From the NCBI GenBank assembly GCA_944324425.1, contig CALUWE010000013.1:1-51530 (forward strand): a stretch of 51,530 nucleotides of DNA. The letters are read 5' to 3'. Below are positions 7,723 to 16,502 of this stretch, piece after piece; within the stretch, counting starts at the first letter, position 1; each line of letters starts with the position of its first letter. Position numbers and translations under genes: made by a program. This DNA comes from Candidatus Gastranaerophilales bacterium (lineage in GTDB: Bacteria > Cyanobacteriota > Vampirovibrionia > Gastranaerophilales > Gastranaerophilaceae). The notes beneath the pieces are model-generated. The model saw only the letters and a list, made by a program, of their open reading frames with translations. It was not told the origin of the DNA and searched no databases.

Positions 7723-8742
7723 TTATTTATTCTGCATTTTATAAATAAGGGTCGAAGTTTCTTTGTAAGGAATAATTCCTTTTTTTCTTAACTTAAATTC
7801 AGACACATTTTCAAAGCCTGAATTTGCAATTGCGCTTTTTATTTTTTCTTGCGCCTGTCTTGAAATACCGATTGTTTTTGAATACTTCGGGTTTACCAAT
7901 TTACCTTCGACAGAGCCTGTTACAATATAAACATCTTTGTTTTTGCCTTTATTTTCTTCGGCAATTTTCCTGAACATATCAATATAATCATCAGGGCTTG
8001 ATTCCGCCAAATAAGCGGCAGAGTTTGCAACAACGTAAACCTCTTGCTCAACATCATCCGTTGATGTGAAATAATCTCTCATATCGCCTGCTTCAAAAGA
8101 GATTTCGGGAAGGCCTTCTTTGTTTACTTCATACCAATCAAGGCCGCGGCCGATTTTCTTACCTACGACAGGGTCGTTTTCCATATAAATTAAATACGGG
8201 TACTTTTGAATTAGCGCATTGAATTCTTGCGGCCTTTCCGTTTTTTTGAGGTATTTTTCCCAATTATCCCCGCCAATCGGGCTTTTTCCCATGTCTTTTT
8301 CATAATCGTTTGCATATTTTCTTTCAATATCAGAGCAAACAATTCTTCCTGTTTTAGCGCATTCAATTAATGGTTTTTGAATATCGACACCGGTTATTCT
8401 TACATTTTCTTTCGCCTTGTCGCCCATGGCTTCTTTAAGTGCAATAGCATATGCAAAAGCCTCGGAACCGTCCGAAACGCCTAATACTTTAATATGTGTT
8501 TTTTTATCAGGGTTCAATAGTTTTGCAATTGAAAGTTGAGCGGGAAGTTCCCTGAAAATTCTTGTCGAACTGCCTTTCAACTTTGAAAAATCGGGGCTCA
8601 TCAATGTATAGTAAGCATATGCTCTTTCGGTTTCAGGTTTTGCATCCGCAAAAATGCTGGTAAAAGACGGTTGATTTGAAATATTTTTCTTTGAAACAGC
8701 ATTATAAGGGCAACGGTTATAACCGACAGGTGATATTCTCAT
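7723..8742 (-). CDS. CheR-like SAM-dependent methyltransferase
   Basis: 339 residues; the ATG at 8742 follows AAGGA. The central region carries a Rossmann methyltransferase motif: HIKVLGVSDGSEAFAYAIAL (about residues 82-101), then NVRITGVDIQKPLIECAKTG and a later acidic GDMRDYF. The layout (R..PAQ before a D/SDGSEA loop, then a GVDI acidic strand end) resembles CheR-type glutamate methyltransferases. No chemotaxis genes are nearby, so its substrate is unknown. The N-terminal 35 residues (NRCPYN...NQPSFTS) are a low-complexity leader like those on several other proteins in this window. Confidence 0.6.
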   Translation of the reverse strand: MRISPVGYNRCPYNAVSKKNISNQPSFTSIFADAKPETERAYAYYTLMSPDFSKLKGSSTRIFRELPAQLSIAKLLNPDKKTHIKVLGVSDGSEAFAYAIALKEAMGDKAKENVRITGVDIQKPLIECAKTGRIVCSDIERKYANDYEKDMGKSPIGGDNWEKYLKKTERPQEFNALIQKYPYLIYMENDPVVGKKIGRGLDWYEVNKEGLPEISFEAGDMRDYFTSTDDVEQEVYVVANSAAYLAESSPDDYIDMFRKIAEENKGKNKDVYIVTGSVEGKLVNPKYSKTIGISRQAQEKIKSAIANSGFENVSEFKLRKKGIIPYKETSTLIYKMQNK

Positions 8743-8853
8743 TTGAAAATTCCTTCTTCAGATTGTACGCAAAATGTACAAAACCGAAAAATAAAAAATT
8801 TTGCACCGCCGATTTAAAAAAATGTTAAGTTATGAGAAACAAAGGGGCTATTT

Positions 8854-8883
8854 TTTACACAAGGGTTATTTTTGTGCTAATAT
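8854..8883 (+). promoter_or_regulatory. Promoter of the NfnA-like/leuC gene run
   Basis: TTTACA (8854-8859), an 18-base spacer and TAATAT (8878-8883) precede the AGGAG ribosome binding site near 8907-8911. Confidence 0.5.
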
Positions 8884-8919
8884 ATCGAATGAAAAAGTAT
8901 AGATATAGGAGTTAGAAAA

Positions 8920-9780
8920 TTGGGCTATAAAATTTTATATAAAAACAAAGTATGCAAAAACCAGTTTGAAATAAGGGTAAAAGCCCCATATATTACAAAA
9001 AACGCAAAAGCGGGGCAATTTATTATCTTAAGAGTTGATAAAAACTCTGAAAGAATTCCTTTAACAATTGCAGACTATGACAGAGAAAAAGAAGAATTAA
9101 CCATTGTTTATATGGCGGTCGGCTACACCACAAAAAAACTTGCCCAATTAAATGTTGGCGATGAAATTGAAGATATAGTGGGACCTTTAGGCAAACCCAC
9201 GCATATTGAAAAATACGGCACGGTTATTTGTGTTGCAGGCGGCTACGGTGCAGCACCCTGCTATTTAATTTCAAAAGCATTTAAAGATGCAGGCAACAAA
9301 GTTTATATGATTATGGGCGCAAGAAATAAAGATTTAATCTTCTGGCAAGATAAAATGAAAGATGCTTGTACCGAGCTCATTATTACAACCGATGACGGTT
9401 CTTTAGGCATAAAAGGCTTTACAACAAATGTAATGGCAGAAATTATGAAAAAAGAAACAGTTAATTATGCAATAGCAGTCGGCCCAATGCCTATGATGAA
9501 GGCTGTTGCGGATTTAACAAGAGGAACGGGCATTAAAACGGAAGCTTCTATGAACCCTATTATGGTTGACGGCACAGGCATGTGCGGCGCTTGCAGAGTA
9601 ACAGTCGGCTCTGAAGTTAAATTCGCATGTGTTGACGGGCCGGATTTTGACGCCCACTTAATTGATTTTGACGAAGTAATGAACAGGTCTAAAATCTACA
9701 AAGACTACGAAAAAAGATGCGATGAAACAAATTGCAATCTTCAAAAACAAGCAAGAGAACTTGAAGCTTCATTAAAATAG
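8920..9780 (+). CDS. NfnA-type ferredoxin-NADP reductase alpha subunit / DHODH electron-transfer-like protein
   Basis: 286 residues from a TTG start at 8920, chosen because AGGAG lies about 8 bases upstream and no ATG fits. It has an N-terminal FAD-binding barrel (RIPLTIADYD), an NAD-binding domain (VAGGYGAAPC, IMGARNKD), and a C-terminal 2Fe-2S site in DGTGMCGACRV...FACVDGPDFDAH, with Cys222, Cys225, Cys237 and Asp217 as likely ligands. This matches the small subunit of NADH-dependent ferredoxin:NADP oxidoreductase (Nfn) and PyrK-like proteins. The usual partner, a GltD/NfnB-like glutamate-synthase-type subunit, is absent here. The next genes are a Cys-rich small protein and leuC. Confidence 0.88.
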   Translation: MGYKILYKNKVCKNQFEIRVKAPYITKNAKAGQFIILRVDKNSERIPLTIADYDREKEELTIVYMAVGYTTKKLAQLNVGDEIEDIVGPLGKPTHIEKYGTVICVAGGYGAAPCYLISKAFKDAGNKVYMIMGARNKDLIFWQDKMKDACTELIITTDDGSLGIKGFTTNVMAEIMKKETVNYAIAVGPMPMMKAVADLTRGTGIKTEASMNPIMVDGTGMCGACRVTVGSEVKFACVDGPDFDAHLIDFDEVMNRSKIYKDYEKRCDETNCNLQKQARELEASLK

Positions 9781-9789
9781 GAGAAAAAT

Positions 9790-9969
9790 ATGGCAAATTC
9801 TCAAATTCCCGTATGCCCTTTAATGTCTGCGGGCAATGAAATTCCCATAATATGCGTTCAGGAAAGATGCGCATGGTATATTTCAAACCTTAAAAAATGC
9901 TCTATGTATGTCGTTGGCCACAACGGTATGCTTGATTTAAAGAAAAAACTGGAAAATAAAAACGATTAG
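9790..9969 (+). CDS. Small Cys-rich protein, CPLMS...C-x4-CAWY...C type
   Basis: 59 residues starting with ATG at 9790, with AGGAGAAAA directly before it and only 9 bases after the NfnA-like stop. Four cysteines are spaced as CPLMSAGN, then [10 protein letters not shown], then KKCSMYV. Small proteins with a CPLMS...C-x4-CAWY pattern are a recurrent, mostly unnamed group in anaerobes. The cysteines would suit an iron-sulfur cluster or zinc. The gene is translationally embedded between the NfnA-like gene and leuC (14 bases to the next ATG), so it is probably co-expressed and may be an electron-transfer accessory. That role is inference. Confidence 0.78.
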   Translation: MANSQIPVCPLMSAGNEIPIICVQERCAWYISNLKKCSMYVVGHNGMLDLKKKLENKND

Positions 9970-9983
9970 AAGGAAACAAAAAT

Positions 9984-11249
9984 ATGTCTAGACCGATGAC
10001 CATAACAGAAAAAATTTTTGCAGCACACTCAGGTAAAGAAAGCGTTAAAGCGGGAGACCTTATAACCGCAAAAGTTGACATTACGCTTGCAAATGACATA
10101 ACAGCCCCCGTTGCAATCAAAGAATTCAATAAAATCGGGGTAGACAACGTTTTTGATGTTACAAGAACCGTCTTTGTGCCTGATCACTTCGTTCCGAATA
10201 AAGATATAAAATCAGCAGAACAAGTTAATTTAATAAGACAATTCTGCAAAGAAAAAGGCATAGTCAATTTCTTTGAAGTCGGCAGAATGGGCATTGAACA
10301 TGCGCTTCTTCCCGATTCAGGGCTTGTTGGTGCAGGCGACTTAATAATTGGTGCAGATTCCCACACATGTACATATGGTGCCTTGGGCGCATTTTCAACA
10401 GGCGTTGGTTCAACAGACCTTGCTTGTGCTATGGCATCAGGCGAAACTTGGTTTAAAGTACCATCAGCAATTAAAGTTGAATTTAACGGAACATTAAACA
10501 AATGGGTTTCCGCTAAAGACTTGATTTTGCACCTTATAGGCGACATTGGTGTAGATGGCGCTTTATATAAAACCCTTGAAATTACAGGTTCTGCCATTTC
10601 AAATATGGAAATGGACGGCAGATTTACTATCTGCAACATGGCAATTGAAGCAGGTGCTAAAAACGGCATAATTCCGCCTGATGAAATTACAAGAAAATAT
10701 TTGGAAGGAAGAGCAAAAAGACCTTTCAAATTCTATAATTCAGACCCCGATGCCGAATATGAAAGAATTATTAAATATGATGTAAAAGATATTGAACCCA
10801 CAGTTGCCTTCCCGCATTTGCCTGAAAACACAAGACCAATCTCAAAAGTGGGCGATGTTAAAATTAATCAGGTTGTAATCGGCAGCTGTACAAACGGCAG
10901 ATTGTCAGACTTAAAAATCGCAGCCGACATCTTAAGAGGTAAAAAAGTTCACCCCGATGTAAGATTAATTGTATTCCCGGGAACCCAAGATATTTACTTA
11001 AAAGCAATTGAACTTGGTTACGTTCAAACGATAGTTGAAGCTCAAGGCGCTGTTTCAACACCGACTTGCGGCCCATGCTTAGGCGGTCATGCCGGCATTT
11101 TAGCCAAAGGCGAAAGAGCAATTTCAACTACAAACAGAAACTTTGTAGGCAGAATGGGGCATCCTGAATCGGAAGTTTATCTTGCAAGCCCTGCAATTGC
11201 TGCAGCAAGCGCAATTAAGGGCAAAATTTGTTCACCTGACGAATTATAA
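9984..11249 (+). CDS. leuC: 3-isopropylmalate dehydratase large subunit (aconitase family)
   Basis: 421 residues, the length of the shorter LeuC/HacA class. The 4Fe-4S ligands are seen as Cys302 in GSCTNGR and Cys362/Cys365 in [10 protein letters not shown]. Other aconitase-family signatures are [13 protein letters not shown] and a C-terminal [13 protein letters not shown]. The enzyme isomerises 2- to 3-isopropylmalate in leucine synthesis; homoaconitase activity is possible in this subfamily. The small subunit gene leuD, normally adjacent, is not in the window. RBS AGAAGGAAAC is present. Confidence 0.9.
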   Translation: MSRPMTITEKIFAAHSGKESVKAGDLITAKVDITLANDITAPVAIKEFNKIGVDNVFDVTRTVFVPDHFVPNKDIKSAEQVNLIRQFCKEKGIVNFFEVGRMGIEHALLPDSGLVGAGDLIIGADSHTCTYGALGAFSTGVGSTDLACAMASGETWFKVPSAIKVEFNGTLNKWVSAKDLILHLIGDIGVDGALYKTLEITGSAISNMEMDGRFTICNMAIEAGAKNGIIPPDEITRKYLEGRAKRPFKFYNSDPDAEYERIIKYDVKDIEPTVAFPHLPENTRPISKVGDVKINQVVIGSCTNGRLSDLKIAADILRGKKVHPDVRLIVFPGTQDIYLKAIELGYVQTIVEAQGAVSTPTCGPCLGGHAGILAKGERAISTTNRNFVGRMGHPESEVYLASPAIAAASAIKGKICSPDEL

Positions 11250-11275
11250 TTCTTTATTGGGCGAGGAGAAAAAAA

Positions 11276-12121
11276 TTGAAAAAAAATATTCTTGCAATTC
11301 AAATGAATTCCGTTTTGGGCGACACAAGAGCAAACTATGCCAAAATTGATTCAATGATTGAAAAATATTATTCCTCAATACAAGATAATTCAGAACTTCC
11401 CGACATAATTATTCTGCCTGAAGTTTGGACATCGGGCTGGGATTGTTCAATTTTTCAGGACTGTATAGATTCTTTTGAAGAAACGGAAGAATTCTTGTCA
11501 AAAATTGCAAAAAAACATTATGTAAATATAATCGGCGGCTCTTATTTAAGAGGAGTTGAAGGAGTTGTTAAAAATTCTTGCCCCGTTTTTAACAGGGAAG
11601 GCAAACTTCTTCAAAGATATGATAAAATTCACCTTTATGCACCTGATGGCGAAGCGGAAACCGTAACAGCAGGTGATAAACCCGTTATTGCCGAATTAGA
11701 CGGGCTGAAAATAGGGCTTTCAATTTGTTACGATATAAGATTCCCCGAACTTTTCAGAAGCTATATAAATTCGCCGTTTACACCCGAATTATTAATAAAT
11801 ATGTCCGCATGGCCCTTATCCAGAAAAGAACAATATAAAGTAATGGCACAATCTCGTGCAATTGAAAACCAGTGTTACTTTTTAGCTCTTTCTCAAACGG
11901 GACACATAAAAGGCAATATAAACAATGCGGGCAATTCTCTTTTTGTTGACCCTATGGGCAATATAACAGAAATGCTTGATGAACACGAAGGCTATTTAAC
12001 GGCAAAAATAAATACGGATGTAGTACTTGAAACAAGAAAAAAATTCCCCAATTTATTAAACAGGAAAATCCACAATTTTGGCTTTGTTCCTGAATTTTCA
12101 GGGGAAATGCAAAATGTTTAA
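11276..12121 (+). CDS. Carbon-nitrogen hydrolase (nitrilase superfamily), omega-amidase-like
   Basis: 281 residues from a TTG start (GAGGAG 9 bases upstream). The Glu-Lys-Cys triad is visible as Glu49 in ILPEVWTSGWD, Lys117 in YDKIHLY and Cys151 in SICYDIRFPEL. The pattern fits the Nit2/YafV branch, which deaminates alpha-keto acid amides such as alpha-ketoglutaramate or alpha-ketosuccinamate as metabolite repair after transamination. It is 26 bases downstream of leuC and overlaps the next gene by 8 bases, so it sits within one rightward transcription unit. Exact substrate is inferred. Confidence 0.87.
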   Translation: MKKNILAIQMNSVLGDTRANYAKIDSMIEKYYSSIQDNSELPDIIILPEVWTSGWDCSIFQDCIDSFEETEEFLSKIAKKHYVNIIGGSYLRGVEGVVKNSCPVFNREGKLLQRYDKIHLYAPDGEAETVTAGDKPVIAELDGLKIGLSICYDIRFPELFRSYINSPFTPELLINMSAWPLSRKEQYKVMAQSRAIENQCYFLALSQTGHIKGNINNAGNSLFVDPMGNITEMLDEHEGYLTAKINTDVVLETRKKFPNLLNRKIHNFGFVPEFSGEMQNV

Positions 12122-13493
12122 AAAAGTGTTTCTTTCCTTATTGATATTTGCTTGTTTACAATTAACGGGTTTGGCCTCAAATTTTTCAGGCCCGATAAAT
12201 GACATTTTAACTTCTTATGATTTTGACCGTGATTCGGTAATTTCCATATCCGTTAAAGACAAAGACAGCGAATCAATCTATTCAAAAAACCCTTACAAAT
12301 ATTTAAATCCTGCCTCAACACTTAAGCTTTTTACAATGGCGGCAGCACTTAACACTCTGGGCAGCGACTACAAATTTCAAACCGCATTTTACAAAGACAA
12401 AAACAATAACATATATCTCAAATTATCGGGAGACCCCTTATTAAAAACGGCAGATATAGAAAAACTTGCTGAAAATTTAAAAAAGAACCATAAAGGGAAA
12501 ATTAATAAAATTTATATAGATGACTCTGTTATTGATATGGTTCCTTATCCTAACGGATGGATGAGCGACGATATTTGGCCGAATGCACCAAAAATTTCGC
12601 CTTATATGATAGATTTCAACACCGTTAAGGTTGATTTCTTTTTGTCTGAAGATAAAAAAGATTTAAGAATCATTCAAAAAGATTCGTACAAATTTTCATT
12701 CGTAAATAAACTGGAAATAGGCCCCGAAACAGATTTTACATTCCTTGTGGACGATCTTCATAATACCGTAAATATCGAAGGAACAATTTCAAAAAATATT
12801 GCCGACAGACCCGTTCCGGTTACAAATCCCAGATATTTCTTCTGCCAAAAAATGAACACCGCCATAAATAAAGCCGGAATAAAATTCAGCGACAAATTCT
12901 TATTTGCAAAAATGCCAAATGATGCGGTTTTGATTGCAAAATTTGAAAGGCCGATTGAGGAAATCGTTAAGTTTGTCCTGCAAACAAGTGATAATATAGG
13001 CGCCGAAATGCTTTTTAAGGTTGCAGGCGGGATATATACACAAAAAAAGGCAGCGGACACAAATACCAGTTTAGTCTTAGGCACAACCCAAAACGGCATT
13101 AATATGTTTTTGGACTATTATAAAAACCTCGGCCTTGATCCAAAACAAGTAAGAATTAATGACGGAAGCGGAGTTTCAAGATATAACGCAATGAATGTTG
13201 ATTGGATGACAGACGCACTGTCTAAAATTGACTTTGATTTTGAAAAATACTTGCCCACAGGCGGGGTTGGCACACTTGATAAAAGATTGAGAGAAATAAA
13301 AGGTTCCGTTTATTTGAAAACGGGAACCCTGTTTGGCTCAAGTTCGCTTGTCGGAATTATTAAAACAAAAGATAATGTTTACTACTACGCATCAAATATT
13401 ATGAGCTACAACAGAAATAAATCACTTGTGAAAGCTGCGGAAGATGAAATTATTTTTGAAATATACAGGAGAGCAAACGATGAACAAAATTAA
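12114..13493 (+). CDS. dacB: D-alanyl-D-alanine carboxypeptidase/endopeptidase, PBP4 type (peptidase S13)
   Basis: 459 residues from the ATG at 12114 (AGGGGAAA upstream; the frame could start earlier but would lose the signal peptide). A signal peptide (KKVFLSLLIFACLQLTGLAS) exports it to the periplasm. The penicillin-binding motifs are Ser-Thr-Leu-Lys near residues 68-71 (PASTLKLF), Ser-Asp-Asn near 292-294 and Lys-Thr-Gly near 402-404. The large insert between the first two motifs is typical of S13 enzymes. It trims or cuts peptidoglycan cross-links. It overlaps the amidase gene by 8 bases and the GH13 gene by 14. Confidence 0.92.
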   Translation: MFKKVFLSLLIFACLQLTGLASNFSGPINDILTSYDFDRDSVISISVKDKDSESIYSKNPYKYLNPASTLKLFTMAAALNTLGSDYKFQTAFYKDKNNNIYLKLSGDPLLKTADIEKLAENLKKNHKGKINKIYIDDSVIDMVPYPNGWMSDDIWPNAPKISPYMIDFNTVKVDFFLSEDKKDLRIIQKDSYKFSFVNKLEIGPETDFTFLVDDLHNTVNIEGTISKNIADRPVPVTNPRYFFCQKMNTAINKAGIKFSDKFLFAKMPNDAVLIAKFERPIEEIVKFVLQTSDNIGAEMLFKVAGGIYTQKKAADTNTSLVLGTTQNGINMFLDYYKNLGLDPKQVRINDGSGVSRYNAMNVDWMTDALSKIDFDFEKYLPTGGVGTLDKRLREIKGSVYLKTGTLFGSSSLVGIIKTKDNVYYYASNIMSYNRNKSLVKAAEDEIIFEIYRRANDEQN

Positions 13494-15051
13494 ATTTTTA
13501 ATATCTTTTATATTCCTATCTTTTATTTTAAATCCTGTGTATGCAAACAATTCGGGCTGGAACAACAATTTAAGAACTCTTTTTATAGATAACGGCGCAA
13601 ACATTTATACAATCAACATAAGAACTTTCGGCGCAAAAGATTACAACAAAAACGATATTATTGAAACAAATTTGGGCGAAGCAAAAGGAACATTCATAAA
13701 CGCCATTCCGAGACTAAAAGAACTTAGAGAGCTTGGCATAAATACAATCTATCTTTTGCCTGTTACAAAAACCGGAAAATTAAAAGCCTTGGGCACTGCA
13801 GGCTCTTTATATGCAATGGATTCATTTAACACAATTGACCCCAATTTATTGGATGAAACCGATTTTACGCCCAATGTAAAAGAACAGGCAAGAAAATTTA
13901 TAAACGAAGCACACAAATTGGGAATGCATGTTATTGTAGACCTTCCAAGCTGCGGCTCTTATGATATGAGTTTGGAAAAACCCGATTTATTCCTCAAAGA
14001 CAAAGATAATTCGGCCATAATTCCTTCAGATTGGACTGATGTCAGATTATTCAATGTTTACGACAAAGAAGGCGGCTTAAATAAAGCTCTTGTTGATGAA
14101 TATAAAAGTTTTATTGATTTAATGCAAAATATCGGGGTTGACGGCATAAGAGCAGATGTTGCCGCAATTAAACCAAAAGAATTTTGGGCTGAAATTATAA
14201 ACTATGCAAGAAAAAATGACTCTCAATTTCTGTTTTTGGCAGAAGCATCGCCCAAATGGGCAAACCCCGCCAAAGGCTATACAGCCTATACATCAACGGA
14301 AGATTTGCTTGAAGCGGGCTTTGACGGCTATTATTCGGACTGGTCTGATTTAAAAGATATTAAAACAAAAAATGATATGTATTCAAAAATTGAAAATGAG
14401 CTGAAACTTATCAAAAAATTTGATAACAAAAAATCATTCATAGCAAATTTTGCAACTCATGACCAAGTAAGCCCTGCAAGCTTAGGATATCCTTATTGGC
14501 AAATGGTAAATTGGCTCAATATGACGCTGCCCCTAAACCCATACACATTAGACGGTTTTCCTGCAGCAGACAGTTATTCATACAAATTCCAAAACAAAAA
14601 AGCAGATAAAAGCTACACGGACGATGACACCTACTTTGTGCACAAAAATAAATTTGATATTTTTAATTTCTCAAGAGCACCGTACAGTCTTAAAGAAGAA
14701 GATTTGCCCGACAGCGAATATTTAAATGCCGCAAGGTTAAGGTACGTTATGGCGCCTTTTATTTCGTCAAAAAATTGCGAATTTTTAAAAACAAACAACA
14801 GCTCGGTTTTTGCATTTAAAAAAGAAATAGGCACGGAATTTATTATTGTAATCGGCAATTTAGACTTTGTTAACGCACAAGATGCAAATGTTAAAGTGCC
14901 GAAGATGAAAAAAGATGATTTTGTAATGCCTTTTAAAATGCAAGAAGCGCCGATTGCAAAAAACGGCTCTTTTGAAATCAGCCTAAAACCTTTTGAAATA
15001 CAAGTTTTGGCAGTTAAGAAAATGCCAGAGCCCAAACATAAGTCCAAATAG
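13480..15051 (+). CDS. Secreted GH13 (alpha-amylase family) glycosidase
   Basis: 523 residues from the ATG at 13480 (AGGAG upstream), with a signal peptide ending near NPVYANN. The GH13 barrel motifs are complete: nucleophile Asp226 in DGIRADVA, acid/base Glu255 in FLAEASP and transition-state Asp328 in FATHDQVS. Region I is altered to VIVDLPSCGSYD where GH13 enzymes usually have DxVxNH, so an Asn/His contact may be missing. A short C-terminal beta domain follows. It should hydrolyse or transfer alpha-glucans outside the cytoplasm. It overlaps the PBP4 gene by 14 bases, tying it to envelope genes, and ends 1 base before convergent hydF. Confidence 0.85.
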   Translation: MNKIKFLISFIFLSFILNPVYANNSGWNNNLRTLFIDNGANIYTINIRTFGAKDYNKNDIIETNLGEAKGTFINAIPRLKELRELGINTIYLLPVTKTGKLKALGTAGSLYAMDSFNTIDPNLLDETDFTPNVKEQARKFINEAHKLGMHVIVDLPSCGSYDMSLEKPDLFLKDKDNSAIIPSDWTDVRLFNVYDKEGGLNKALVDEYKSFIDLMQNIGVDGIRADVAAIKPKEFWAEIINYARKNDSQFLFLAEASPKWANPAKGYTAYTSTEDLLEAGFDGYYSDWSDLKDIKTKNDMYSKIENELKLIKKFDNKKSFIANFATHDQVSPASLGYPYWQMVNWLNMTLPLNPYTLDGFPAADSYSYKFQNKKADKSYTDDDTYFVHKNKFDIFNFSRAPYSLKEEDLPDSEYLNAARLRYVMAPFISSKNCEFLKTNNSSVFAFKKEIGTEFIIVIGNLDFVNAQDANVKVPKMKKDDFVMPFKMQEAPIAKNGSFEISLKPFEIQVLAVKKMPEPKHKSK

Positions 15052-15052
15052 C

Positions 15053-16264
15053 TTACAAACTAAAAACAGGCTTTATTGCTCTTTCCAAAATACCTGTGCA
15101 TTTTGCAATTGAAATGCCGTAGTTTGTCATCGGAACGTTATTGTCATGGGCAATTTTTATCCTGTTTAAAACTTCTCTTCTGTTTGTCATGCACGCGCCG
15201 CAGTGAATAATAAGTGCATATTTTTTAATGCAAACGGGAAAATCATGTCCTGAATAATGTTCAAAAATTAAATTTTTGCCTGTATACTTTTGAATTAATC
15301 TTGGTATCTTAACTCTTCCGATATCATCTTCAACGGGATGATGAGTGCAAGATTCAAGAATTAAAACCGAATCGCCGTCATTAAGACTGTCAATTTTTTT
15401 TGAACCTTCATACAAAGCCTGAAGGTCTCCTTTTAATCTGGCAAATAAAATCGAAAAAGAAGTAAGTTTAATATCATCAGGCACAATTTCAGACACCTGT
15501 TTAAAAGCTTGAGAATCCGTTACAACAAGTTTTGGCTTGGTTTTTAAATTATCCAAAGCGCTTTTTAAATTATCAGGTGTCGTTACAATTGAAATTGAAT
15601 TATTATCCAACATTTCTCTTATGGCGTTAACCTGAGGCAAAATTAATCTTCCCTTGGGGGCTTCTTTGTCAATTGGAATAACAAAAACTGCTGTTTCATT
15701 TTCTTTTACAATATCAGACATTATAACGTTTTTATTAATAAATTCATCCGGTAAAATTTTAATTAAAGCAGAAATAAAATCTGAAACAAAATTGTCATTT
15801 TTTATTGCGGAAGTTTTAATAACACTGTCTGAAAATTTGTCTAAAAACTGCAATTCAGAATCTTGAATATTATCTTTATCAATTTTATTAACAACAGAAA
15901 TTACGGGAATATTTTTCTGTTTAATATCGCGCAAAAAATCTTTTTCAATATCGGTTAAAATTTCAAAATCCGCAACAAAAACAACAACATCACATCTTAA
16001 AAGCGCTTTTTTTGTTTTTTCAACTCTTAATGCGCCAATTTCACCATCATCGTCAATTCCTGCCGTATCCAACAAAGTAACCGGTCCAATCGGCAAAAGC
16101 TCCATGGATTTTTGATTAACATCCGTTGTTGTACCCTTAACATCAGACACAACCGAAATATCTTGCCCCGTTAATTTATTCATCAAGCTTGATTTGCCGG
16201 CATTTCTTTTGCCGAAAAACCCGATATGCAGTCTTTGGCCTCTTGTTGTTGAAAGCATTTTCAT
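15053..16264 (-). CDS. hydF: [FeFe]-hydrogenase maturation GTPase HydF
   Basis: 403 residues. The N-terminal GTPase domain has the P-loop GKRNAGKS (18-25), a switch Thr in KGTTTD, DTAG and NKID. The C-terminal cluster-binding domain has Cys306-Thr-His308 (SCTHHP) and HCGAC (Cys355, Cys358), the CxHx~46HCxxC signature of HydF that holds a 4Fe-4S cluster and carries the 2Fe precursor of the H-cluster. HydE, HydG and the hydrogenase are not in this window. Presence implies anaerobic H2 metabolism. RBS GAAGGGAAA precedes the ATG. It diverges from the small RHH gene. Confidence 0.95.
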   Translation of the reverse strand: MKMLSTTRGQRLHIGFFGKRNAGKSSLMNKLTGQDISVVSDVKGTTTDVNQKSMELLPIGPVTLLDTAGIDDDGEIGALRVEKTKKALLRCDVVVFVADFEILTDIEKDFLRDIKQKNIPVISVVNKIDKDNIQDSELQFLDKFSDSVIKTSAIKNDNFVSDFISALIKILPDEFINKNVIMSDIVKENETAVFVIPIDKEAPKGRLILPQVNAIREMLDNNSISIVTTPDNLKSALDNLKTKPKLVVTDSQAFKQVSEIVPDDIKLTSFSILFARLKGDLQALYEGSKKIDSLNDGDSVLILESCTHHPVEDDIGRVKIPRLIQKYTGKNLIFEHYSGHDFPVCIKKYALIIHCGACMTNRREVLNRIKIAHDNNVPMTNYGISIAKCTGILERAIKPVFSL

Positions 16265-16313
16265 TTTCCCTTCGATATTGTATAATTAAACAAGAAAAAA
16301 AAGGAGTTTTCAA

Positions 16314-16502
16314 ATGGCGAAAATCTTAATTTCTATGCCCGACAAATTTTTGGAATCGATTGACAAAATTGCAACGGACGAACAAAGAACAAGAAGCGAA
16401 CTTATAAGAGAAGCCCTAAGAAGCTATTTAAGAACTGCTCAAACAATAAATTCAAAACGCGCACTTAAAAATGCAGAAATTTTAGACGGACTTTTAGACT
16501 AA
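16314..16502 (+). CDS. Ribbon-helix-helix (CopG/Arc-type) DNA-binding protein
   Basis: 62 residues preceded by AAGGAGTTTT. The first 45 residues fit an RHH fold: a strand AKILISMPDKF, helix A LESIDKIATDEQ, a turn, and RSELIREALRSYLR as helix B. RHH dimers bind palindromic operators and often serve as transcriptional regulators or antitoxins. No toxin gene follows; the convergent TOPRIM gene overlaps its stop codon by 4 bases. A TATAAT at 16281-16286 could be its -10 box. The divergent hydF raises the possibility of local regulation, which is inference. Confidence 0.8.
   Translation: MAKILISMPDKFLESIDKIATDEQRTRSELIREALRSYLRTAQTINSKRALKNAEILDGLLD

Noticed and set aside
7723-8742. Calling this gene a chemotaxis CheR
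   Set aside because: Only the Rossmann methyltransferase pattern is visible; no CheB, MCP or CheA genes are present, so the name is limited to CheR-like.
16314-16502. RHH gene as an antitoxin of a toxin-antitoxin pair
   Set aside because: The next gene is convergent and is not a known small toxin; no pair is formed.
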